Of a stretch of 64,000 bases of DNA, positions 51,728 to 60,465 are shown piece by piece. A program made the position numbers and the translations under genes. Source of the stretch: Candidatus Heimdallarchaeota archaeon (lineage in GTDB: Archaea > Asgardarchaeota > Heimdallarchaeia > Heimdallarchaeales > Heimdallarchaeaceae); assembly GCA_016840095.1 (NCBI GenBank), contig JAEOSZ010000024.1, positions 1 through 64,000 on the forward strand, given 5' to 3'. The notes beneath the pieces are model-generated. The model did no database searches, was not told where the DNA came from, and saw only the letters and a program-made list of their open reading frames with translations. Each line of letters begins with the position of its first letter. Position 1 is the stretch's first letter.

Positions 51728-52579
51728 TTAGGGTTTCTCTATATCATAGAATATTTCTTTGTTTTTCTTCAGATATCCATGTCTCCATAATCTTTCTAAT
51801 ATATCTACTAAATCGTGGTAGAATTTTTCAAGATTTCCAGGTATCGAAAGTTGTATTGGGATCCCATGAGCTTTTGCATAATAGTTAAAATACTGAAAAT
51901 CAAAAAATGGAAGTTCTGTTCTAGAAAATTCCCAGTCTAGAAGTTTGACATCACCATCATTAATAATGAAATTTGGAGGTATCAAATCTCCATGAACATG
52001 AGTAATGTATTTAGAATGATCATCTAGTATTTCAGATTGTCTTATTGTTAATTTCCTTAGTTTGTCTATCAGTTTCTTCGGATATTCATCTGTTGAAGAG
52101 GAAACCAACTCAAGTATTGATGAATAGTATTTGAGTACATCATCTTTCAAAGACTTTGACTCTTTTCTTGTTTTCTTGTGAACTTTCTTAATTAGCTCAG
52201 TTATGAGAGCTGGATTCAGATTATTATAATCTACTAAGTGGAGCTCTACTCCTACTAAGTATTCATAAACAATGATACCTGATTTACTTGACCAGATCAG
52301 TTGAGGTGCTATATCTCCTCCGAATAGTTCGAGTGAATGTTTTTCTCTTTCAAATCTTAATTCAGATTTATAGATTTCATTTTTTGAGAATATTTTGCAA
52401 ACAGCTAATGGATTATTCTTCTTTCCAGAAATTAGATACTTTTGATTAGTATAGCCTTTCTCAATAGGTTGCCAACTAAACTCTTGATAATCTTTAAAAG
52501 ATTCAATTATAGCTATTTCTATTTTAGTTTTTAACTCCTCAGAAATCAGATTAGAACGACCTCCGATGAAGAAACACAA
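51728..52579 (-). CDS. APH/choline-kinase-fold phosphotransferase, candidate thiamine kinase
   Basis: A protein of up to 283 residues with the aminoglycoside/choline kinase fold: nucleotide-binding TNQKYLISGKKNNPLAVCKIF, catalytic loop HGDLIPPNF (H196, D198, N203) and metal-binding DWEFSR (D215). It sits between a thiamine-type ABC transporter and an alcohol dehydrogenase. Bacterial ThiK, which phosphorylates thiamine, belongs to this fold, so thiamine salvage is a reasonable inference. The start is unclear: TTG at 52579 gives the longest frame, but a strong GGAGGT (52564-52559) points to a CTG at 52549 that overlaps the upstream TGA. Confidence 0.75.
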   Translation of the reverse strand: MCFFIGGRSNLISEELKTKIEIAIIESFKDYQEFSWQPIEKGYTNQKYLISGKKNNPLAVCKIFSKNEIYKSELRFEREKHSLELFGGDIAPQLIWSSKSGIIVYEYLVGVELHLVDYNNLNPALITELIKKVHKKTRKESKSLKDDVLKYYSSILELVSSSTDEYPKKLIDKLRKLTIRQSEILDDHSKYITHVHGDLIPPNFIINDGDVKLLDWEFSRTELPFFDFQYFNYYAKAHGIPIQLSIPGNLEKFYHDLVDILERLWRHGYLKKNKEIFYDIEKP

Positions 52580-53616
52580 ATCTTCAATATTTTATTGGAA
52601 GCAGTGTCAATATTAAATGTTGCTTTCTTACAATCAGCCTTAATATATTCGTGATTAGTGTCTTCCAAATCTATAACAAGACGATAATATTCTTCATCTT
52701 TCTCGATGATTGATTTTACTCTCCCATGAAGTTCTAGATTATCTTCAAGTGCACAGTCATTTTGTGTTATTTTGATTGAGGTAGGTGGAACTCTAATACC
52801 TGTTATTTTTCTATCAATTTTAAAAGGTAAATTAAAGGTACCTATAGAGGTTGATAGTTTAGTTCCTTCATCTTTAGAATTAATGTAATCTACCGACCAG
52901 ATATTTGGAGTGCCCATGATTTTTGCTATTAGGTAATTTTTAGGAATTTTGTCAACTTCTATTACACTACCAATTTGTTGGATTTTGCCATCGTACATTA
53001 CAGCTACTCTGTCACTGATTAGTCTGCTTTCCTCTTGGTTGTGTGTAACATAAAGAGTAGTAATTTCTGTTTCCTTTTGAATTCGTCTTATTGTTAAAGC
53101 TAAAGATTCCCTACTAGAAGCATCGATGCTTGAAAGAGGTTCATCGAGCAGTAGTAGATTGGGTTTTATAGCTAGTGCTCGAGCTAGCGCTACTCGCTGT
53201 TTTTGCCCCCCACTGATTTCACTTGGTAATCGTTCTAATAATTCCTGAATTTGAGTAATTTCAGAAATCCACTTTATTCTCTCTTCAACTTCTTCTTTAG
53301 GTAATTTATGAGCTTCTAATCCAAAAGCAATATTCCGTTTTATGTTCATGTGTGGAAATAGCACTTGAGCTTGAGGAACATACCCAACTTTCCTTCTTTG
53401 AGGTTTAAAGTCAGTTATATCTTCCTGATCAAATAGAATTTCTCCCTCTTCAGGTTGTATGATTCCAGCTATTATCTTCAGAAGACTTGTCTTTCCACAT
53501 CCACTCTCTCCAAGAAGAACTAATAATTCACCATCAAGGATTTCCAAATCAAAATTGTCTATTATCAGTTTTTTTTCATATTTCATTGATAAACTCTTTA
53601 TGTTAACATTAACCAT
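52546..53616 (-). CDS. ABC transporter ATPase, thiamine-type
   Basis: A 356-residue importer ATPase. The ATG at 53616 is preferred; a GTG two codons earlier overlaps the permease stop. Walker A is GESGCGKTS (about 37-45), signature SEISGGQKQRVALARAL, Walker B LLLLDEPLSSID and H-loop YVTHNQ. After about residue 230 there is a TOBE-like beta-rich extension (GRVKSIIEKDEEYYRLVIDL) common in the iron/spermidine/thiamine subfamily. It powers the permease and binding protein encoded just upstream; the stop of the permease lies 3 bases before its ATG, so translation is coupled. Confidence 0.92.
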   Translation of the reverse strand: MVNVNIKSLSMKYEKKLIIDNFDLEILDGELLVLLGESGCGKTSLLKIIAGIIQPEEGEILFDQEDITDFKPQRRKVGYVPQAQVLFPHMNIKRNIAFGLEAHKLPKEEVEERIKWISEITQIQELLERLPSEISGGQKQRVALARALAIKPNLLLLDEPLSSIDASSRESLALTIRRIQKETEITTLYVTHNQEESRLISDRVAVMYDGKIQQIGSVIEVDKIPKNYLIAKIMGTPNIWSVDYINSKDEGTKLSTSIGTFNLPFKIDRKITGIRVPPTSIKITQNDCALEDNLELHGRVKSIIEKDEEYYRLVIDLEDTNHEYIKADCKKATFNIDTASNKILKICVSSSEVVLI

Positions 53617-53618
53617 TT

Positions 53619-55364
53619 TCACACCTTCAACTCAATATCTCCTAATTTGTTAATCAGATAGAAACATAATGCTGTGATTATCACCAATATACTTGCCATT
53701 GCTGTTGAAATCTGTAATGTTTGGGACTTCAGAAGCTTGTATATACCAATTGATAATGTCTCAAAATTTGCTCTTGCCAACAGATATGTTGCACCAAATT
53801 CTCCTAAACTTATTGCAAAGGAAAAAATTCCACCAACTATTATTCCTCTTTTAATCAAAGGAAACTCTATCTTCCTAAAAATTGTGAATCTTGACGCCCC
53901 CAATGAAGATGCAACATTTAGTAGTTCTACGTCAATTCTGCTATATGCTACTAATATTGATCTCGTTACAAAAGGTATACTGATTAAAACATGAGACATA
54001 ATTATGAAAATCCACACAGCATTATAGTATGAACTTAAGTTCCCAAAATTCAGATACAATCCTAGACCTAGTGTTATTGATGAGGTTGCCATCGGGAGAA
54101 TTACTAGATAGGATACTAAACTCTCAGAAATTGATTTTTCGTATTTCTTTATTCTCTGATATCTATTTCTTAAGATAAAGACTATTAGAACTGAAAGCAA
54201 CAGGCTAATAGCTGATGCAATTAATGCAAAGAGAAATGTATTTCCGAACAGTCTTAATGTAGTTGTACTTAGAGGTGTAATTTTCTGTTGAGTGAATATT
54301 TGAGAATATCCCCACAAAGGAGATACAATAGTATTGTCTGGAATAAATGATTTAACTATTATTGCAATTATTGGAGCAAAAGAGAATATTAGAACAATTA
54401 TGATGAATAAAAGATAAGAAATCAATGCCATTCGGGATTTCCAATTTCTAGCTTTCAGAGATAATTTCTCAGTTTTTAGTCCTTTTTCCTTTCCTTCTGC
54501 CATTTTTCTAGATTTTCGTTCAACAGCTAGATAGAGAATAATAATCAAACTATTAATGATAAGCTGTACAATTGCTAGCGATGCTCCTGCTGAGAAATTT
54601 AGTGTGTCAAAAGATTCATAAATCAAAACTTCAAGAGTATAAAAATTAAAATTACCAAGTTTCATAACAATTGCAAAACTATTGAAAGTATAGATAAAAA
54701 CTAGCAATGAGGAAGAAATTATTGCATTTTTTATTTGAGGAAGAGTAACTTTCCTGAATATTCTATTTCTCTTTGCACCTAAAGTTGAAGAAACCTCTAT
54801 TTGTTCATAATCTATGCTCTGCCAAGCAGGTATTGTTAGACGAATTATAACTGATAGATTATAGAATACATGTGCAAGGACTATTCCTTGAACCGTTCCA
54901 TCTATAGTAATCAAAGCACTACTTGAATTAGAAATATTTTGCCAAAGAAGATTTACCCAGCCTCCTTGACCATAAGTAACAGTAAATCCAATCAAAACTA
55001 TAACTGGTGGTAGAACAAAAGGGATAGTTAGTAGATTAATTATCAGTTTTTTTCCTCTAAACTCATATTTTGCAAAGAAATAACCAACAGGCAATCCAAA
55101 TAGGAGACATAAAATGGTTGAGAGAAAAGCTTGTAGGAAGGTAAAACCCATGAATTTAAGGTTAAACGGATCACTAATAGTTTCCCAAAAAACCTGAAAA
55201 CTGTTTCCTGTTTCAGAGCTAAAAGCTGTCTGAAATATCCTAACTATTGGAACATAGAAAAAAGCTAAGAGGAATGATATTAGTGCTATAACTGACAGAC
55301 CTATTATGAATTTATTAGATAAACCACCCATATCAGTTTTCTTTTTCTGAATAGATCTATGCAT
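53619..55364 (-). CDS. ABC permease with two fused transport domains, ThiP-like
   Basis: A 581-residue membrane protein with twelve helices in two halves, each carrying the binding-protein-dependent permease EAA loop: EVSSTLGAKRNRIFRKVTLPQIKNAI in the first half and NVASSLGASRFTIFRKIEFPLIKRGI in the second. Fused permeases of this shape transport thiamine (ThiP) or iron (FbpB). The first extracellular loop (SSETGNSFQVFWETISDPF) precedes a typical entry helix. Thiamine is favoured because the ThiR regulator gene adjoins the operon. It lies 15 bases after the binding-protein gene. Confidence 0.9.
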   Translation of the reverse strand: MHRSIQKKKTDMGGLSNKFIIGLSVIALISFLLAFFYVPIVRIFQTAFSSETGNSFQVFWETISDPFNLKFMGFTFLQAFLSTILCLLFGLPVGYFFAKYEFRGKKLIINLLTIPFVLPPVIVLIGFTVTYGQGGWVNLLWQNISNSSSALITIDGTVQGIVLAHVFYNLSVIIRLTIPAWQSIDYEQIEVSSTLGAKRNRIFRKVTLPQIKNAIISSSLLVFIYTFNSFAIVMKLGNFNFYTLEVLIYESFDTLNFSAGASLAIVQLIINSLIIILYLAVERKSRKMAEGKEKGLKTEKLSLKARNWKSRMALISYLLFIIIVLIFSFAPIIAIIVKSFIPDNTIVSPLWGYSQIFTQQKITPLSTTTLRLFGNTFLFALIASAISLLLSVLIVFILRNRYQRIKKYEKSISESLVSYLVILPMATSSITLGLGLYLNFGNLSSYYNAVWIFIIMSHVLISIPFVTRSILVAYSRIDVELLNVASSLGASRFTIFRKIEFPLIKRGIIVGGIFSFAISLGEFGATYLLARANFETLSIGIYKLLKSQTLQISTAMASILVIITALCFYLINKLGDIELKV

Positions 55365-55379
55365 AGTTATTTTACCTAC

Positions 55380-56597
55380 TTAGTTTCTGCGATTCTTCAA
55401 GATAATATAAGCTATAGTTAAGGTCAAAAAGGAAAATATAATTCCTGTGAAATTGCTGAATGGAGCTACTTCTGTTTTCCAATCACTTTTCCACTTCTCA
55501 AGATTGTCATTCAACACCTCAGGTGATATTAGATCATTCAAGATATCTACATCATTGGGATTGATTGAATTGTCTATAAAGCAACTGGAGATAGTAGCGT
55601 TATTATGAACTGGATACATCCAATTATTGAGAGCAATATTATCCTGCAACTCTTTGCTTAGAAACCAATCAATAAATTGCTTGCCATTGTCAGGATGATT
55701 TGCATTTTTCACCAAACCAATACCTTCTATTTGTAACCATGCATTATCAAAATCTAATTCATGAGATAATAAAGCAGCTGAAGGAGGAGGATTACCTTCT
55801 CCTACACCATATAGAGGATGGCAAACATCATAAGCAGGACTAGTACCATAAGAAACCATCATTGGTCTATTTTCTTCCTCAGTATAGTAGATACTGAATG
55901 CATCTCCCCAACTTGAAGCTATGCGTAAGTCTTTCTTTGCTTCTTTCCACCAATTTCTCCAATCCTGACCTAACAACCCTTCAAACTCAATTTGAGGGTC
56001 ACCATATACTGCTATAGTCCATAGCAAGAAACCTAATCCTGGAGAACTGAAATTTGGGTTTTCAACTACTAGTTTTTTATCTAAATCATAATCTAGAATA
56101 TCTTGCAATTCTAGTCCATCTAATTCAGGATTTGTAGATGTATTAAGTCTGCTAAGTGAGTGCCATAAAGCAATTACTCCCATATCATATGGAATAACAT
56201 ACTTTTCAGGATCCAAATTGTCTACTATGCTTTGAGATATATTAACCAAAGCTGGTGAATTATATGTCTGTAAAATTTCTTGTTCCTTTGCTGTGTGAAT
56301 TAGAACGTTATCTATTCCAATTAACACATCTGCGACTGGATTATTTTTTTCTAACGCAGCTTGAGTAACTACAGAGTTAGCATCATCTAGAAGAATAACT
56401 TGTATCTCTTCTTCAGGTATTCCACTATAGTTCGAAAATCCTGAGATATAGTCATAACCTGGATCTGCAAGAAGAGATTCATATGTGTAAATTACCAAAG
56501 AATAATCTTCTACTGCATAGTTGTAACCTTCAGATTTCATCCCAATAGGTAATAGAATCATTAAAACAATTAAACTTAGCAAAATGCTTTTTTTCAT
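55380..56597 (-). CDS. thiamine-type ABC substrate-binding protein
   Basis: A 405-residue extracellular binding protein of the ThiB/iron-binding group. A signal peptide (residues 1-22) is followed by the family opening DYSLVIYTYESL, a central PYDMGVIALWHSL, a WTIAVYGDP region and GTSPAYDVCHP, where aromatic and acidic residues hold the ligand in ThiB. The last 20 residues (FTGIIFSFLTLTIAYIIL) form a membrane helix with a basic end (KNRRN), anchoring the protein on the outside as is usual in archaea. First gene of the transporter operon; the operator at 56644-56662 is 47 bases upstream. Confidence 0.88.
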   Translation of the reverse strand: MKKSILLSLIVLMILLPIGMKSEGYNYAVEDYSLVIYTYESLLADPGYDYISGFSNYSGIPEEEIQVILLDDANSVVTQAALEKNNPVADVLIGIDNVLIHTAKEQEILQTYNSPALVNISQSIVDNLDPEKYVIPYDMGVIALWHSLSRLNTSTNPELDGLELQDILDYDLDKKLVVENPNFSSPGLGFLLWTIAVYGDPQIEFEGLLGQDWRNWWKEAKKDLRIASSWGDAFSIYYTEEENRPMMVSYGTSPAYDVCHPLYGVGEGNPPPSAALLSHELDFDNAWLQIEGIGLVKNANHPDNGKQFIDWFLSKELQDNIALNNWMYPVHNNATISSCFIDNSINPNDVDILNDLISPEVLNDNLEKWKSDWKTEVAPFSNFTGIIFSFLTLTIAYIILKNRRN

Positions 56598-56643
56598 AGT
56601 ATCATGCTAACTCAATGTATTTAGGTTTTAAATATTAGGTTCA

Positions 56644-56662
56644 CTATATAGGTGACCTATAG
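56644..56662. promoter_or_regulatory. operator-like dyad before thiB
   Basis: CTATATAGGTGACCTATAG at 56644-56662 holds the perfect inverted repeat TATAGGT-G-ACCTATA (56647-56661). It lies between the stop of thiR and the thiB start. It shares the 11-mer ATATAGGTGAC with the dyad before thiR. The nearby minus-strand TATA-like AATATTTAAAA (about 56624-56634) is close to the start codon, so the dyad sits just upstream of the promoter. A ThiR-binding role is inferred. Confidence 0.6.
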
Positions 56663-56664
56663 AA

Positions 56665-57573
56665 TTACAAGAGAATAGCAATAATATCTAGGATGTTCTT
56701 TTTTTCTTTTGCAAATATATACGAAATTGATTCAAATCCAGGACTTGCCTTATCAATAAGAACTCTTATATCTATTATTCGATTTCCTTTTTCAATATCT
56801 GATAGAATCTGGTTTTTTTCCAGATCTAAATGCTCTGTTTCAATATATTTAATTTTGTTAGTTTGAAGAATTTTTTTCAGTTCTTCCTTAGTTTTCAAGC
56901 TTAAAATCCATTGAATATCTGGATTATTTTTTTTCATCCACAATAAGAGAAGTGAAGAAGTTTTGGAGCAACCAAATTCAGGAGAACTAACATTAGTAAT
57001 TTGATCTTTTACTTTAATTATTCTACCAGGAAAGCTAGCTACATCATCTAAATCTTTTGCATCAGTTCCACAATGAGCTAGTTGAGCACCAATTTCAGGG
57101 ATCCATTGGTAGATATTCTCATTCCTTTTCATTTCTTCAAGAGCATCATTTAGATTCTGAATAATTTCAGATCTTGTTGTTAATGAAGGAATGGTGTCAA
57201 ATCCTGAACAAATACTGCAATTTTTGATATCTTTTATCTCTGGAAGCATTTGCTTATGAACTGAACAAATCGGACCACTCACCCTTAATGATTTACATTT
57301 AGTGCAAATTGTTCTCATAACAAATTCAAGTGATTCCTTTGAGTTGAGCATATCCGAAATAATTGTCGAAAGAGACTCTAAATGAGGATTAACTCGTTTA
57401 TCTCCAATTTCATTCAATTTTTTCTGCAAATAAGAAACAATTACAGGTTGTTTCACACCCAAAATTTCAGCTATATTGTTTTGAGACATTCCTCTATCTC
57501 TTAATTCATGAGCAACTCTAATTCTCAAATTAGGCAAAAATGATGAAGCAATAAATTCACAAGGAAAGCGCAT
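56665..57573 (-). CDS. thiR: ThiR thiamine repressor (HTH plus ThiN domain)
   Basis: A 302-residue regulator. Residues 14-55 are an XRE-like helix-turn-helix (RVAHELRDRGMSQNNIAEILGVKQPVIVSYLQ). A Cys-rich middle follows (C90, C93, C103, C119, C122), possibly a zinc site. From about 150 to the end comes a ThiN domain with the ligand-site pattern IPEIGAQLAHCGTDAKDLDDVASFPGRII and EFGCSKTSSLLLLWM. Archaeal ThiR has this HTH-ThiN order; ThiN binds thiamine phosphate and the protein represses thiamine genes when it is abundant. The thiB operon starts downstream, with a matching dyad at each promoter. Confidence 0.85.
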   Translation of the reverse strand: MRFPCEFIASSFLPNLRIRVAHELRDRGMSQNNIAEILGVKQPVIVSYLQKKLNEIGDKRVNPHLESLSTIISDMLNSKESLEFVMRTICTKCKSLRVSGPICSVHKQMLPEIKDIKNCSICSGFDTIPSLTTRSEIIQNLNDALEEMKRNENIYQWIPEIGAQLAHCGTDAKDLDDVASFPGRIIKVKDQITNVSSPEFGCSKTSSLLLLWMKKNNPDIQWILSLKTKEELKKILQTNKIKYIETEHLDLEKNQILSDIEKGNRIIDIRVLIDKASPGFESISYIFAKEKKNILDIIAILL

Positions 57574-57576
57574 TTC

Positions 57577-57600
57577 GTCACCTATATGGCCACTATAGAG
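57577..57600. promoter_or_regulatory. operator-like dyad before thiR
   Basis: CTATATGGCCACTATAG (57582-57598) is an imperfect inverted repeat located between a minus-strand TATA-like CTTTAAATAG (about 57608-57617) and the thiR ATG at 57573, where a repressor would block transcription. Its flank GTCACCTATAT is the reverse complement of the 11-mer in the dyad before thiB. The same stretch also supplies the ribosome site GGTGA. Self-regulation by ThiR is inferred. Confidence 0.55.
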
Positions 57601-57676
57601 CCCCCCTATTTAAAGATTTCAAGACAAAAGAATTATTGCTCATCGACAAAACAGATATAAGCATCTAGTATTTCTT

Positions 57677-57823
57677 ATGTTTGTAATAAAAATGGTAAAC
57701 GTCTTAAATTCAATTCTGGGTACAGTTGTTTTTCTTGCAATAAGTATAGTAATATCTTTCGCAGTATATATTATGTTCAAATATGCAGCTAAGGAAGAAA
57801 CGATTGGTACTGAAGGAAAGTAA
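57677..57823 (+). CDS. micro-protein with one membrane helix
   Basis: A 48-residue frame from ATG 57677, or 43 residues from ATG 57692, ending at TAA 57821. One membrane helix fills most of it (LGTVVFLAISIVISFAVYIMF) and a short charged tail follows (KYAAKEETIGTEGK). A GATATAAG sequence about 25 bases upstream could serve as TATA box, giving a leaderless mRNA. No family was recognised. Because it is short the evidence is the clean start-helix-tail pattern and promoter spacing only. Confidence 0.5.
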   Translation: MFVIKMVNVLNSILGTVVFLAISIVISFAVYIMFKYAAKEETIGTEGK

Positions 57824-57958
57824 CAAGAATATAAACCATTAATTCAATTGAAATCAAACAAAGATACGGTCTAAATAACCTTAATAAAGGCATCAGCAAT
57901 AAAATAATACGCAACTCTAATAATTAGAATTGGGTATTTGAGCAGAAGGTAAGAAAAA

Positions 57959-58861
57959 ATGGCAATCGATGAGAATTATGATACAACTGGGACTCCTTAT
58001 CTTGAACAAATTTTCAAGATAGCTCAAGATAGAAGATATTCTACTGCCATTGATGTCTGGGCCATTATCCTTGATGCTGAATTTTCAAATAGACGATATG
58101 AGAGTCTAGATGGAAAATCAATAATGGGGATTACTGCATCAGACATTGCATCTAGCCTAAATATGCATCTAAGCTCAGTTTATCACAATCTGAAAATACT
58201 TCAATCTGAAGAATTAGAACTTTTAGAAACTGATGATTTACTAATCTACAACGAAAAAGGAAGAAGAGTCAAACAGAAGGTTTATCGAATCCCTAGAATC
58301 TATTATGATGAATTTAGACAGATTCTTGGAGAGCTGCATCATGAAGGATTTAGAGCTCCACATAGAAAATTCACCTTTTTCAATCTTTTAAAAATCAAAG
58401 GAATTTTATCTCATTATGCTGCACTACTTCACAAGGATAGAGTACTTGTCGATAATGAAACTGAAGAAGTTGACAATTGGTATCTAGATTGGATGAATCC
58501 AATTAATTTACGAAATAATGTTGTTACACCTGGTGTTCTCTATAAATTCGCAAAAGAAGATATGAATAAAATTTTAAATAGTATAATTGATATTCTTGAA
58601 GATTATAAAGAAAGTTATAGTGAAGAACATGAAGCAAAAGGGATATTACCAATTTCTTTTACTTACTTGGTTTTAGTTCCTTACACTCAAAAAATGAGAG
58701 AAGGAGAATGGATGAATAGAGAAGAATACGAGGAAAGAATTGCTGAATCTTTAGCTAAAACTGCAAAAGACGACTTGCTTGAATGTAGAAAAGATCATGA
58801 TACCTTTTTCAGATATGGACTCGCATGTCCGGTTTGTGGAGAGAAACCGAAAAAGACCTAA
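57959..58861 (+). CDS. winged-helix transcription regulator with C-terminal zinc pair
   Basis: A 300-residue DNA-binding protein. Residues about 24-90 look like an ArsR/MarR-type winged helix: a helix YSTAIDVWAIILDAEFSNR, then ITASDIASSLNMHLSSVYHNLKILQSEELE with the recognition helix around 72-83, and a wing near LLIYNEKGRRVKQKVYRI. A long helical middle part follows. The C-terminus has CPVCGEK, with C at 275 (LECRKDHD) perhaps completing a zinc site. Target genes are unknown. It is convergent with the SDR gene, 7 bases apart. Confidence 0.75.
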   Translation: MAIDENYDTTGTPYLEQIFKIAQDRRYSTAIDVWAIILDAEFSNRRYESLDGKSIMGITASDIASSLNMHLSSVYHNLKILQSEELELLETDDLLIYNEKGRRVKQKVYRIPRIYYDEFRQILGELHHEGFRAPHRKFTFFNLLKIKGILSHYAALLHKDRVLVDNETEEVDNWYLDWMNPINLRNNVVTPGVLYKFAKEDMNKILNSIIDILEDYKESYSEEHEAKGILPISFTYLVLVPYTQKMREGEWMNREEYEERIAESLAKTAKDDLLECRKDHDTFFRYGLACPVCGEKPKKT

Positions 58862-58868
58862 GAGTGTA

Positions 58869-59639
58869 TTATCCTAATATTTGACCAGAATCTATTCTAA
58901 TAACTTGACCATGGATATGACTTGTGGTCAATAGCAATTTTATCAGAGGATAAATATCTTCAGGATCCAAAGATTGCTTCATTGGATTTTTACTTTTGAT
59001 TTTATTCACAATATTTTCATAAGTATCTTCAGATTCTGTTGCTTTATATTTAAGCTCATCAACATGCCGATCAGTCATAACATACCCAGGAGCAATAGTG
59101 TTTGTAATGATATTATATTCAGCTCCTTCCAGAGCAAAAGATAAAGTTAGATTATGAATTGCAGCTTTAGCAACGCCATAAGGCATTTTTTTCATAGAAG
59201 GTCTTAATCCAGTAGTTGAACCAAAGAAGACTATATTTCCTCCGTTGTGCTCTTTCATCCAGATATATCCTTCTCTACCTATAAGGAAAGTTGAATCAAG
59301 ATTAACTGCTAAAACTTGTCTAAAGTCAGTATAGCTGATATCTTCTATAGTTTTGCTAAATAAACTTCCTCCTACAAAAATTAATAGTCCGTCTATCTTT
59401 GGTGTGAGTAGTTTGACTTCATTGAACGCTTCTATGACACTACTTTCGGAAGTATAATCGCATTCTACAAAATCAATTGAATATCCGTTTTGATTTAGTA
59501 CATCAACAAATTCCTTACTATTTTTTCCACCTATACCAATAACCCTGAAGTAATCTTTTATTAGTCTCTCTGTAACGATTTTTCCAATTCCACTTCCAGG
59601 AGCAGCAATTAAAACAGTTTTTTGATATTCTTGTGCCAT
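58869..59639 (-). CDS. short-chain dehydrogenase/reductase
   Basis: A 256-residue SDR enzyme; the ATG at 59639 is preferred over an upstream in-frame TTG. The nucleotide-binding loop is APGSGIGK (family TGxxxGIG, here with Ala-Pro in the first positions), followed by a Ser-Tyr-Lys catalytic set: FFGSTTGLRPSMKKMPYGVAKAAI with Tyr and Lys four apart. NTIAPGYVMTDR matches the end of the family pattern. It reduces or oxidises an unknown substrate with NAD(P). It stands between convergent and divergent neighbours, so no pathway hint is available. Confidence 0.88.
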   Translation of the reverse strand: MAQEYQKTVLIAAPGSGIGKIVTERLIKDYFRVIGIGGKNSKEFVDVLNQNGYSIDFVECDYTSESSVIEAFNEVKLLTPKIDGLLIFVGGSLFSKTIEDISYTDFRQVLAVNLDSTFLIGREGYIWMKEHNGGNIVFFGSTTGLRPSMKKMPYGVAKAAIHNLTLSFALEGAEYNIITNTIAPGYVMTDRHVDELKYKATESEDTYENIVNKIKSKNPMKQSLDPEDIYPLIKLLLTTSHIHGQVIRIDSGQILG

Positions 59640-59753
59640 TTTATCCAACTATACTAGATTTTCAAGATGTTAAGTTTTTTTATGATTCAAATTTGAGGGC
59701 AATATTTAAGGAGAAGGAAAAATTATGTAAACTCAAATCTTGAGTGATTAATA

Positions 59754-60404
59754 ATGGAAACAGAAATATTTTCAGTAAATATTGACCAACTTAACTTGAA
59801 TAAGATTCGAGAGGTAGCTAATGCGATTTCAGATGGACATATTGTTGCATTTCCAACTGACACCTTATATGGTATGGGGTGTGATGTTTTCAATGAAGAA
59901 GCTGTAAGAACTTTGTATGAAATCAAAGGGAGACCAACAAATAAGCCAATTAATGTGTTGATCTCGAGTGTAGACCAAGTATATGATGTCGCAAAGAATA
60001 TTAAACCCTTGTTCTTCAATTTAGCTGAGAAATTTTGGCCAGGAGCTTTAACTCTAGTAGTTGAAAAAAACACACAAGTTAGTAACGTTGTAACTTCAGG
60101 ACTAGCTTCTGTTGGTGTTCGTTTTCCAGATAATAAAATAGTACAAGAGCTAATCAATATAACTCACACACCTTTAGCTACTACTAGTGCTAACATTGCT
60201 GAAGAACCAAGCGCAACTAAAGCTAAAGAGGTACTCGAATATTTCAATGGAAAGATACCATATATTATTGATGGAGGTACTGTTGAAATAGGACAAGCTT
60301 CTACAATTGTAGATATTTCTTCTAAACCTCCCAAAGTAGTAAGACACGGTGCTATACCTTATGCTGAATTAAAACCTCATATCCGAGGATTAAGAAAGGA
60401 ATAG
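59754..60404 (+). CDS. tsaC: threonylcarbamoyl-AMP synthase (Sua5/TsaC)
   Basis: A 216-residue YrdC-domain enzyme, which makes threonylcarbamoyl-AMP from threonine, bicarbonate and ATP for the tRNA modification t6A. Diagnostic parts are VAFPTDTLYGMGCDVFNEEAV, the K-R-K basic set in YEIKGRPTNKPINVLI, FWPGALTLVV, SVGVRFPDN and TSANIAEEPSATKAKEV. It ends shortly after RHGAIPYAEL, so the extra C-terminal Sua5 domain is missing, as in the short TsaC form. The ATG at 59754 fits the usual first strand. Confidence 0.93.
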   Translation: METEIFSVNIDQLNLNKIREVANAISDGHIVAFPTDTLYGMGCDVFNEEAVRTLYEIKGRPTNKPINVLISSVDQVYDVAKNIKPLFFNLAEKFWPGALTLVVEKNTQVSNVVTSGLASVGVRFPDNKIVQELINITHTPLATTSANIAEEPSATKAKEVLEYFNGKIPYIIDGGTVEIGQASTIVDISSKPPKVVRHGAIPYAELKPHIRGLRKE

Positions 60405-60465
60405 GTAAAAAAGTACCAAATATAATCTTTTTAAAGAGGGAGAAAAATATACTAGGTTGATTTAA

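Noticed and set aside
56598-56664. A THI-box (thiamine pyrophosphate riboswitch) before the thiamine transporter
   Set aside because: The leader is only about 65 bases, with no conserved CUGAGA or GAxxCC-type elements. Control is better explained by the ThiR dyad.
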